NCBI RefSeq assembly: GCF_013004375.1
Contig: NZ_JABERI010000014.1
Span: 62,001-126,000, forward strand
Length of the DNA stretch: 64,000 bases
Source: Acinetobacter terrae
Lineage (GTDB): Bacteria > Pseudomonadota > Gammaproteobacteria > Pseudomonadales > Moraxellaceae
Reading direction: 5' to 3'
Numbering within the stretch: position 1 is the stretch's first letter; every line of letters begins with the position of its first letter. The notes under the pieces were generated by a model. The model was not told where the DNA came from, ran no database searches, and saw only the letters and a program-made list of their open reading frames with translations. Of the stretch, positions 10,617 through 17,637 are shown in pieces. Position numbers and translations under genes: made by a program.

Positions 10617-11588
10617 ATGATGACTGATATGACTCAACCGAATTCAAAAAAATACGGTCGCCCAGATGATGAACGAATAATTCCGTTTATGAAAATTGCC
10701 AAACCAGCGGCAATTTTCTCCATCATCCTGACCATTGCAAGCATCTTCTTTATTGTGACCAAAGGTCTAAACCTAGGTTTGGACTTTACTGGTGGTGTTT
10801 CTGCAGAATTAAACTATGCACAACCTGCCAACCAGAGTGAAGTGATTAAAGCGTTAAATCAAGCCGGTTTTAAAGACGCTGTGGTGCAAACCCTCGGTAG
10901 CAATAAAGACCTTTTGGTGCGTATGCCCCCTCAAGATCTTGAAGTGGAAGATCTAAGTAACGCAATTAGCAAAGCTGCCCAATTGCCGAATAATGCTGCT
11001 GAAGTCCACAAAGTGGACGCTGTCGGTGGTCAAGTCGGGAATGAGCTGTATATTCGATCTGCAGGTGCTGTCGCGCTAGCATTACTGTTAATGCTGGTAT
11101 ACGTCACGATTCGTTTTGAATTCAAGCTGGCTGTAGGTGCAGTGCTTTCATTATTCCATGACGTGCTTGTAACAGTGGGTATTTTTGCCCTGATGCAATG
11201 GCCTTTTGACTTAACCGTATTGGCTGCAATTCTGGCACTTTTAGGGTTCTCGTTAAACGATAACATCGTGGTATCGGATCGTATTCGTGAAAATTTCCGT
11301 AAGATCCGTGGCGCAAGCCCGCGTGAAATTATCGATATTTCTTTGACAGAAACCCTACGCCGTACCATTCATACCTCAATGACCTTATTGCTTGTAGTAC
11401 TTGCAATGATGTTCCTTGGTGGTGAGGGTTTACACTGGTTCTCTGTAGCCATGTTTATTGGTGTATTTGTCGGTACTTATTCTTCAATTTATATTGGTAC
11501 TGCCTTTGCCCTATGGCGTGGTCTGAATCGTCAAGACTTCATTGTGCAGGTTAAGCCTGAATTTGAAGAAGAAGAAATTCCTAAATAA
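10617..11588 (+). CDS. secF: Protein translocase subunit SecF
   Basis: SecF completes the SecDF proton-driven translocation motor. The 323-residue product has six predicted membrane helices. It carries GLDFTGGVSAELNY near the first periplasmic loop and the family signature FSLNDNIVVSDRIRENFRK in the membrane domain, with a C-terminal acidic tail. The ribosome-binding site AAGGAG overlaps the secD stop codon, which implies translational coupling. Two adjacent ATGs (10617 and 10620) are possible starts. Confidence 0.97.
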   Translation: MMTDMTQPNSKKYGRPDDERIIPFMKIAKPAAIFSIILTIASIFFIVTKGLNLGLDFTGGVSAELNYAQPANQSEVIKALNQAGFKDAVVQTLGSNKDLLVRMPPQDLEVEDLSNAISKAAQLPNNAAEVHKVDAVGGQVGNELYIRSAGAVALALLLMLVYVTIRFEFKLAVGAVLSLFHDVLVTVGIFALMQWPFDLTVLAAILALLGFSLNDNIVVSDRIRENFRKIRGASPREIIDISLTETLRRTIHTSMTLLLVVLAMMFLGGEGLHWFSVAMFIGVFVGTYSSIYIGTAFALWRGLNRQDFIVQVKPEFEEEEIPK

Positions 11589-11624
11589 TTTCTCTTTAAA
11601 GCCAGATCAGCTTTAACTTGAGAT

Positions 11625-11654
11625 AAAAAAGCCCATCTTCGGATGGGCTTTTTT
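11625..11654. terminator. Bidirectional terminator between secF and the APE operon end
   Basis: A 13-base stem (AAAAAAGCCCATC / GATGGGCTTTTTT) around a TTCG loop sits 36 bases after secF. The symmetrical A- and T-runs allow it to stop transcripts arriving from both secF and the minus-strand APE operon. Confidence 0.9.
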
Positions 11655-11727
11655 ATGTTGCAGCAAAAATGCGGTCGAAAATTAATTCATTTGGGTTTGC
11701 TCAAAAGCTCAATGGAATTGCCTAAAC

Positions 11728-12162
11728 TTAGAACTTAACCAGATCCGCTTTTAAAGCAACGCTTGCAACTGCCATCCCTTTAAAGCACTGGTAGGTCGTT
11801 GAACTCTTGCTTTCATTCGCTTTGAAGTAGCTGACAATATTGGTAACAGAGTTGGCCCCTTGCGCTTTAGCAGTCTTTTGCAACTGAATCAATGCGGAAC
11901 GTAATACGTGATCACAGGCTGTTTCTGCAGATTTGGCAAAACCATTGGTTTTTTTATTGGTCACTGCATCTTTTTGCACCACTTTACCGCCCGACTTGGT
12001 TCCTGCCAGATAAAATTTCACAGAACCATCCAAAGTACCATCTGCAACGGCACGTTCAACTGCACTTTTAAAATCCAGATTGTGTGCAGTATCTGCAGCC
12101 TGAGCTGAAACTGCCCCACCAAAACACAATGCTGCTGTAAGTGTTAATTTTTTCATTAACAT
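11728..12162 (-). CDS. Small secreted protein at the end of the APE operon (often misnamed 'excinuclease')
   Basis: This product of about 144 residues begins with a clear Sec signal peptide (MLMKKLTLTAALCFGGAVSAQA, probable cleavage after AQA). A mature domain follows with two cysteines (ETACDHVLRSAL and TTYQCFKGMA) that could form a disulfide. Similar proteins next to aryl polyene clusters are commonly labelled 'excinuclease ATPase subunit', which this sequence does not support. It has no ATP-binding motif and is exported. An AGAGGG lies eight bases before the ATG at 12162. The frame extends into apeR up to 12231, but without a reason to start there. Its role is unknown and I infer a periplasmic accessory of the pigment pathway. 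Confidence 0.75.
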   Translation of the reverse strand: MLMKKLTLTAALCFGGAVSAQAADTAHNLDFKSAVERAVADGTLDGSVKFYLAGTKSGGKVVQKDAVTNKKTNGFAKSAETACDHVLRSALIQLQKTAKAQGANSVTNIVSYFKANESKSSTTYQCFKGMAVASVALKADLVKF

Positions 12163-12184
12163 AATTTTTACCCTCTTGTTGTTG

Positions 12185-13405
12185 TTAAACCCGTTTAAAA
12201 ATAAGGGAGGTATTAATTCCTCCAAAAGCAAAATTATTGCTCATGATGATGTCGGCATTGATCTTTCTAGAGTCATTCACGATATAATCTAAATCGCCAC
12301 ATGCCGTATCTATTTCTTCTAAATTTAAAGTGGGAACAAACTGGCTACGTTGCATCATTTCAATACTTAGCCACGCTTCTATCGCGCCACACGCACCTAA
12401 AGTATGCCCGAAATAACTTTTCAGCGAGCTGATCGGTTTCTTGCCCAAAATTCTTGCGGTTGCCTGAGTTTCTGCAATATCGCCTTGATCGGTCGATGTG
12501 CCATGCGCATTCACATAATCAATTTGGTCGGCCTGGAGTTGTGCATCAGACAATGCCCATTCCATACAACGTCCCATCATTTCAGCATCTGGACGTGTCA
12601 CATGCTGACCGTCGGTATTACTGCCATAACCAATGACTTCTGCATAAATTTTGGCGCCACGTGCTTTGGCATGTTCATATTCTTCTAAAATTAAACAGCC
12701 TGCACCTTCACCCACCACCAAGCCATCACGTTTAGCATCGAATGGACGCGGTGTTTTTTCTGGATGTTTATTTTGACCGCTGGTTGCCAGCAATACATCA
12801 AACACTGCCGAACCTGCGGCACTCAGTTCCTCGGCACCACCTGCCAGCATCACCGTCTGCTTGCCGTATTTAATCGCTTCATAAGCCTGACCAATTGCCA
12901 TTGAACCCGAAGTACAGGCACTGGATGTCGGCAAAGTTAAGCCTTTTAAGCCAAAATACACCGTCATGTTAACCGCACTGGTATGCGACATCATGCGGAT
13001 ATAAGTCGTCGCATTGAGTTTGTTCATGTTGTTATCAAGCAACATGCTACTAAACTCGCCAATCGCATCGACACTGCCCGCAGATGAACCAAATGCCACA
13101 CCGGTTTGACCACTGTTTAAGATCGGATCATTTAACAGAGCTGCATCTTCAAGGGCTTTTTCCGCACAAACCGTTGACATCAAGGCAACCCGGCCCATAC
13201 CACGTGTCGCTTTGCGGTTAAAATGTTTGGGAATGGTATAGGATTCGACCGGACCGGCTAATTTACTGCGTAAATCGCTAAACACTTCCCATTCTGGCAT
13301 GTAGCGAATGCCGCTTTTACCCTGTTCAAACTGAGTGAAAATCTGATCTGCCGTTTCACCTAAAGAAGTGATTCCCGCCATGCCTGTGACCACAACACGT
13401 TTCAT
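12185..13405 (-). CDS. apeR: Aryl polyene beta-ketoacyl-ACP synthase (ApeR-like)
   Basis: This FabF-type condensing enzyme has 406 residues and a complete active site: Cys164 in SSACTSGSMA, His301 in NAHGTSTDQGD and His334 in SYFGHTLGACGA. It should perform decarboxylative Claisen condensation with malonyl-ACP during chain start or extension. It is the last biosynthetic gene of the operon and corresponds by position to ApeR of the E. coli aryl polyene cluster. The ATG at 13405 shares a base with the apeQ stop codon, and GGAGG lies nine bases upstream. The frame also allows a TTG one codon earlier. The enzyme family is certain. The ApeR label rests on gene order (apeO-apeP-apeQ-apeR). Confidence 0.88.
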   Translation of the reverse strand: MKRVVVTGMAGITSLGETADQIFTQFEQGKSGIRYMPEWEVFSDLRSKLAGPVESYTIPKHFNRKATRGMGRVALMSTVCAEKALEDAALLNDPILNSGQTGVAFGSSAGSVDAIGEFSSMLLDNNMNKLNATTYIRMMSHTSAVNMTVYFGLKGLTLPTSSACTSGSMAIGQAYEAIKYGKQTVMLAGGAEELSAAGSAVFDVLLATSGQNKHPEKTPRPFDAKRDGLVVGEGAGCLILEEYEHAKARGAKIYAEVIGYGSNTDGQHVTRPDAEMMGRCMEWALSDAQLQADQIDYVNAHGTSTDQGDIAETQATARILGKKPISSLKSYFGHTLGACGAIEAWLSIEMMQRSQFVPTLNLEEIDTACGDLDYIVNDSRKINADIIMSNNFAFGGINTSLIFKRV

Positions 13406-14130
13406 CAAATCAAACCTCCATTGACTGAAATCACTTGACGCGTGATATAACTTGCATCATCACTGCATAAAAATTTCACCACTTTTGCCACTTCATCGAC
13501 CTGTCCCATGCGTTGTAATGGAATCATCTTCAAGGCATGTTCTTTGACTTCTTCAGTGACCATTTCGGTTTCAATCAAACCCGGCGCCACACAGTTCACG
13601 GTAATTTTTCGTTTCGCCAGTTCCAGTGCCAAAGCTTTGGTCGCGCCAATTAAACCGGCTTTAGCCGCACTGTAATTCACCTGACCACGATTGCCCATCA
13701 AGCCTGAAACAGAAGACATCGTCACAATACGTCCGCCTTTTTTCAGGCGAATCATCGGCATAACTAAGGGCTTTAATACGTTGTAAAAACCATCCAGAGA
13801 TGTAGAGATGACTTCATCCCAGTCACTGTCGGTTAAAGCCGGAAAGGCTGCATCCCGGGTTAAACCGGCATTCAGTACGACTCCATAAAATGCACCATGT
13901 TCTGCAATATCCTGTTCTAGCAATTGCATGACTTTTTCGCGGTCATTCACATCAAATAAAATGGCATGGCTGGATTGCCCCAAAGCCTGAATTTCTTGTA
14001 CGACTTTCTGTGCTTCTTGTTGTCTAGATCGTGCATGTACAGTGACATCAAAACCTGATTGCGCCAATTGCAAGGCAATGGCTTTACCAATGCCACGGCT
14101 TGAGCCGGTTACTAAAATTCTTCTACTCAC
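13405..14130 (-). CDS. apeQ: 3-ketoacyl-ACP reductase (FabG-like, ApeQ)
   Basis: This classical short-chain dehydrogenase of 241 residues has the nucleotide-binding TGSSRGIGKAIALQLAQ at the N-terminus and NAGLTRD at mid-length. The catalytic Ser-Tyr-Lys appears in MSSVSGLMGNRGQVNYSAAKAG, and CVAPGLIETEM is typical of FabG. It should use NADPH to reduce the ketone left by each condensation, before dehydration by ApeI/ApeP gives the conjugated polyene. The GTG start overlaps the apeP stop (GTGA), which indicates translational coupling. Confidence 0.9.
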   Translation of the reverse strand: MSRRILVTGSSRGIGKAIALQLAQSGFDVTVHARSRQQEAQKVVQEIQALGQSSHAILFDVNDREKVMQLLEQDIAEHGAFYGVVLNAGLTRDAAFPALTDSDWDEVISTSLDGFYNVLKPLVMPMIRLKKGGRIVTMSSVSGLMGNRGQVNYSAAKAGLIGATKALALELAKRKITVNCVAPGLIETEMVTEEVKEHALKMIPLQRMGQVDEVAKVVKFLCSDDASYITRQVISVNGGLI

Positions 14131-14564
14131 TCTGACTTCCCAATATTTTCTTCAATTTCTGGCGGTTCAAACACACTCAACATGGCACTAAAAAGATGTT
14201 CTTGATACTCGATTTCGCAGTTAAACTGCCCCAAGCCCTCATGCAAATAGCCTTGTTCCGCTTTAATACGCACGGTTTCACCCAAAGCAAAATAAGGCAA
14301 TGGCAACTGCATTTTACGTGTACCCAATAAAAAACCAATTTTTGGCGGCAAGCCGAGCATTTGACCTTTATGTCCTGCATAGGCACTGATGGTCTGCGCC
14401 ATCAATTCAATACTGGTCCAAGTCGGTAAACCTTCAGCTTCACAAAACATTAACTCAGGTCGAATTACCAATTCCGCTATGGCAAAATTTTCATTGGCTT
14501 CAATTAAGTAATCCACAAAAACCATTGGCTTTTCATGCGGGATAAACTGCACAGCATCCATCAT
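14127..14564 (-). CDS. apeP: Hotdog-fold 3-hydroxyacyl-ACP dehydratase (ApeP-like)
   Basis: This 145-residue hotdog protein of the 3-hydroxydecanoyl-ACP dehydratase-like family has the N-terminal FIPHEKPMVFVDYLIEA, where the histidine is the expected catalytic residue. The helix SIELMAQTISAYAGHKG packs over the substrate tunnel and supplies the acidic partner. In the E. coli aryl polyene system ApeP works with a second dehydratase, ApeI. Here the ApeI equivalent is the C-terminal domain of the ligase at 24251-25921. The ATG overlaps the stop of the preceding ketosynthase gene (ATGA). Confidence 0.85.
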   Translation of the reverse strand: MMDAVQFIPHEKPMVFVDYLIEANENFAIAELVIRPELMFCEAEGLPTWTSIELMAQTISAYAGHKGQMLGLPPKIGFLLGTRKMQLPLPYFALGETVRIKAEQGYLHEGLGQFNCEIEYQEHLFSAMLSVFEPPEIEENIGKSE

Positions 14565-15760
14565 TTCAGTTTTGTTCCAAAAATCAAACTAATATTGCTG
14601 CCGCCAAAAGCGAAAGAATTACTCATCACATAATGAATTGGCTGTTGCAACTGTGCATCCAATACATAATTCTGCTCATCCAGTTTCGGGTCAATGTTAC
14701 TGGAGTGATGCAGGGGCAACCATGACTGATCAGCCAAAACCTGCTGACAAATCACCGTTTCAATCGCACCTGCTGCGCCCAGACAATGCCCTGTTTTATG
14801 TTTGGTACTGCTGATTGGAACATCATATTGCTGGAATACCGTCTGAACGGCTTTAATTTCCATGGCATCATTTTGCGGTGTTGCCGTACCGTGCATATTC
14901 AAGTAGCCAATATCACTGGCTGTTACGCCTGCCATATCTAGAGCTTTTTGCATGGCTTCGGCAGCGCCTTTTCCTTCCGGATGCGGTGCGGAAATATGCC
15001 AGGCATCCATCGATTCACCCGCTGCCATCAACATGACAGGTGCAGTCTCTTTGGACAATAAAAACAAGCCTGCTGCTTCACCAATATTAATCCCGTCACG
15101 CTGTGCACCACAGGGCTGACAAAGACCATTGGACAGGCTTTCCAGACTATTAAATCCATTCAAGGTCAGCTGACATAAAGTATCCACACCACCCACCAGA
15201 ACAGCATCGGCTAGACCGGCATTAATCAAACGCTGTCCTGCCGCCATGGCTTTGGCACTTGAAGAACAGGCGGTAGAAATGGTATATGCAAGACCTTCCC
15301 AGCCCAGATACATTTGCAAGCCTTTGGCCAGACTGCCCATCTCCTGTTTGTAGTGCTGAACCTCTACATCTGCCTGATTAACAAAATATTGTTTCAACAG
15401 CTTTTCGTTGTCGGCAATCCCTGAGGTCGAAGTACCCAGAATAATCGCCAAACGTTTGCGATCGAATTGCGCCGTATAGTCACGTACTGCGGTTTCAATG
15501 GAACTTAAAGCAGTTAAGGCAAAACGTAAATTACGCGAATCCACATCCTGCAAAAATGCTGGAATATTTTCAATTAAAGGCTGCTGATAGGCACCTACCC
15601 AGACCTGTTTTTCTGGAATAAATCCTGAAACCAGGCTCAAAGTATTTTGCTGGCTAGTCAGCGCCTGTTTGATCTGTTCAGCGGTATTTCCTAATGCCGA
15701 CAAACCCACGCTGAAATGAATCCCGACTGCAGGATGTTGTGTACTGATTTGATCACCCAT
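14561..15760 (-). CDS. apeO: Aryl polyene ketosynthase (ApeO-like)
   Basis: This second catalytic FabF-like ketosynthase has about 400 residues. The nucleophile is in STACSSSAKAM (near residue 165), and the histidines are in MHGTATPQNDA and KHKTGHCLGAAGA. In characterised aryl polyene systems the KS forms a heterodimer with a chain-length-factor-like partner, here the protein encoded at 27792-28430. The frame opens with three consecutive ATGs (15766, 15763, 15760). I chose 15760 because only it has proper spacing to AAAGGGGG. The family is certain and the partner assignment is inferred from the operon. Confidence 0.87.
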   Translation of the reverse strand: MGDQISTQHPAVGIHFSVGLSALGNTAEQIKQALTSQQNTLSLVSGFIPEKQVWVGAYQQPLIENIPAFLQDVDSRNLRFALTALSSIETAVRDYTAQFDRKRLAIILGTSTSGIADNEKLLKQYFVNQADVEVQHYKQEMGSLAKGLQMYLGWEGLAYTISTACSSSAKAMAAGQRLINAGLADAVLVGGVDTLCQLTLNGFNSLESLSNGLCQPCGAQRDGINIGEAAGLFLLSKETAPVMLMAAGESMDAWHISAPHPEGKGAAEAMQKALDMAGVTASDIGYLNMHGTATPQNDAMEIKAVQTVFQQYDVPISSTKHKTGHCLGAAGAIETVICQQVLADQSWLPLHHSSNIDPKLDEQNYVLDAQLQQPIHYVMSNSFAFGGSNISLIFGTKLK

Positions 15761-15772
15761 CATCATCCCCCT

Positions 15773-16336
15773 TTATTCAGTGCTTTCCACATCTGTGTTT
15801 TCCAAGCTGTCACTGATAGTACTGATGACCATTTGATAAGACACTTGCAGGTTATCCAACTCAATCACATCATTTTCATGTTTGATATTTAATACATGCT
15901 GCTGGTTGATAAAAACCGACTGTACCTGAGCAGATTTTTCAATCCGAACATTCTGCTGATGTAACTGGGCAAAATTCGGATAAGTTGCATATAAAATATC
16001 ACGCACCACAAACTCGAAAGGCAGTAGCTTCATTTGCTCAATCCGCTGTTCTACATGGACTTTATGACCATCAAAGCTCAGCTTGAATAATTGCTGTCCC
16101 GTCAAGGTTAATGCCAGCATCTCTAGCTTTGAACCTTTTTGTTGCTGATACAGTAGAAAACTAAAACTCTGCTCTTTCCACTGCACCTCAAGCTGATCCT
16201 GACGCTGATAACTCTGTGCAGCCCAAGTGGCAGTTGCCAAGCCTTGCGCTTTCGGCAGCATCGATTGGCAGCCACCACAGAGCAGAACCGTAGCGAGTAA
16301 CATTCCTGTCCATTTCAGTTGCATATTAGACACCAT
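15773..16336 (-). CDS. DUF3261 outer-membrane lipoprotein of the APE cluster
   Basis: The 187-residue product begins with a lipoprotein signal peptide ending in LLCGGC, so the mature protein is lipidated on Cys23 (numbered from the first ATG). The remainder is beta-rich, with a weakly conserved MLALTLTGQQLFKLSFDG region. DUF3261 lipoproteins recur in aryl polyene clusters and correspond by position to ApeN. I infer a role with the LolA-like protein and MMPL exporter in moving the product to the outer membrane. It overlaps the FAD oxidoreductase gene by 11 bases. An alternative start is the ATG at 16324. Confidence 0.78.
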   Translation of the reverse strand: MVSNMQLKWTGMLLATVLLCGGCQSMLPKAQGLATATWAAQSYQRQDQLEVQWKEQSFSFLLYQQQKGSKLEMLALTLTGQQLFKLSFDGHKVHVEQRIEQMKLLPFEFVVRDILYATYPNFAQLHQQNVRIEKSAQVQSVFINQQHVLNIKHENDVIELDNLQVSYQMVISTISDSLENTDVESTE

Positions 16337-17624
16337 TGCTTAGAATTTCAGTTTGCTGTGGATCGCGGCAATATTCCGCCAAAGTGCTTAAACGTTTTTT
16401 GGCATTTTTATGAATCGGATTCGTGGTATCCCAGGCATAACCGGCAAGCAGCGATGACACCATACGGCGAATTTTTTCATCTTGCTGAGTCGAGAACACC
16501 ACATCCTGAAATTCACCCGTATACCAAGATTCCACATAGGCACGGAACACTTGAATACCTTCACGTAACGGTTTTTCATACTGTTCCATCCAGTTAACCG
16601 TCTGACCTTGCAGCACTTGATCCACCAAAGGAATTGCCAGACTTGAAGATTTCAGCGCAATCGTTACGCCTGATGAAAATACCGGATCAAGGAATTCACC
16701 AGCATTGCCCAGCAAGGCATAGTTACGGTCAGCCAGATGTTTTACATTGGCAGAATAGCCCACCAATGTACGTACTGGTGTGTCAAACGTGGCATTGCGT
16801 AATACCTGTGACAGGCTTTCGTCATCGGCCAAAATACGTTTCAACAAGGCTTCTACATCATAATCAGCACTGCCATCAAAGCCATATTGCTCAAAGAAGT
16901 CTTGCTCTGCGACCACACCAAAGGATGACCGACCATCCGCAAATGGAATCAGCCAATACCAGGCCCGATGATCTTTAGCGTGCACCGTAATCAGGATTTT
17001 TTCGCGATCAAAATCGGGATCATCCAAAATACCATCTTCAATATGGGTAAACACCGCACGACGTACTGGAAAATCAGATGGACTTTCCAAGTCTAAGAAC
17101 TTCGGTAAGATCCGACCAAAACCACTGGCATCGAGTAAAAATTTAGCCTGAATTTGATAAACATTTTCCTGCTCATCTTTTACAGTCAAAATCGGTTGTT
17201 CTGGAGTAACATCTACATCAATGACTTCATGACCAAAGCGAATTTCTGCACCCTGTTTTTCAGCTTGTTGTGCTAATAAATGGTCAAAATTGGCACGGCG
17301 AACTTGCCAGGTGGTGCCCGGACCGTCAGTAAATTTCTGGGTAAAGTCATAAAAACTGCGCTGCTTGCCTCTTAGGAATGCCGCACCATTTTTAAACTGA
17401 AAGGCAAACTCGCCAACATGCTCACGTACCGTATCCAGTAGCCCTGCTTCTTCCAGGAAAACCATGGATTGGGGCAACAATGATTCACCGATCGAAAAGC
17501 GTGGGAAATATTGTTTTTCAATAATCGTGACCTGATAACCCTTTTGACGCAGCAATGCTGCTGCCGAACTGCCCGATGGTCCCGCGCCGATAATCAATAC
17601 ATCTGTGTGTTGCATGCTGCTCAT
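16326..17624 (-). CDS. FAD-dependent oxidoreductase/halogenase-like monooxygenase in APE cluster
   Basis: This 432-residue flavoprotein of the geranylgeranyl reductase/tryptophan-halogenase superfamily has the dinucleotide fold VLIIGAGPSGSSAAALLRQKG at the N-terminus. It also has IGESLLPQSM near residue 46, FLLDASGFGRILPKF near residue 190, and the second FAD motif YALLGNAGEFLDPVFSSGV near residue 290. The halogenase W-x-W-x-I-P signature appears only as AWYWLIPF, close to but not identical with it. Halogenation therefore cannot be claimed. In the APE context it may hydroxylate or otherwise modify the aryl head group, or desaturate. GAGGT lies nine bases before the ATG. It has no counterpart in the E. 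coli apeA-R set that I know of. Confidence 0.8.
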   Translation of the reverse strand: MSSMQHTDVLIIGAGPSGSSAAALLRQKGYQVTIIEKQYFPRFSIGESLLPQSMVFLEEAGLLDTVREHVGEFAFQFKNGAAFLRGKQRSFYDFTQKFTDGPGTTWQVRRANFDHLLAQQAEKQGAEIRFGHEVIDVDVTPEQPILTVKDEQENVYQIQAKFLLDASGFGRILPKFLDLESPSDFPVRRAVFTHIEDGILDDPDFDREKILITVHAKDHRAWYWLIPFADGRSSFGVVAEQDFFEQYGFDGSADYDVEALLKRILADDESLSQVLRNATFDTPVRTLVGYSANVKHLADRNYALLGNAGEFLDPVFSSGVTIALKSSSLAIPLVDQVLQGQTVNWMEQYEKPLREGIQVFRAYVESWYTGEFQDVVFSTQQDEKIRRMVSSLLAGYAWDTTNPIHKNAKKRLSTLAEYCRDPQQTEILSNGV

Positions 17625-17637
17625 TGCACTGTACCTC

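Noticed and set aside
12404-12688. Plus-strand open frame of 94 codons inside apeR
   Set aside because: Lies opposite a ketosynthase gene with intact active-site residues. It is a complementary-strand shadow with no family similarity.
16634-16978. Plus-strand open frame of 114 codons within the FAD oxidoreductase gene
   Set aside because: Antisense to clear FAD-binding motifs; its composition is rich in His, Pro and Ser, as in typical shadow frames.
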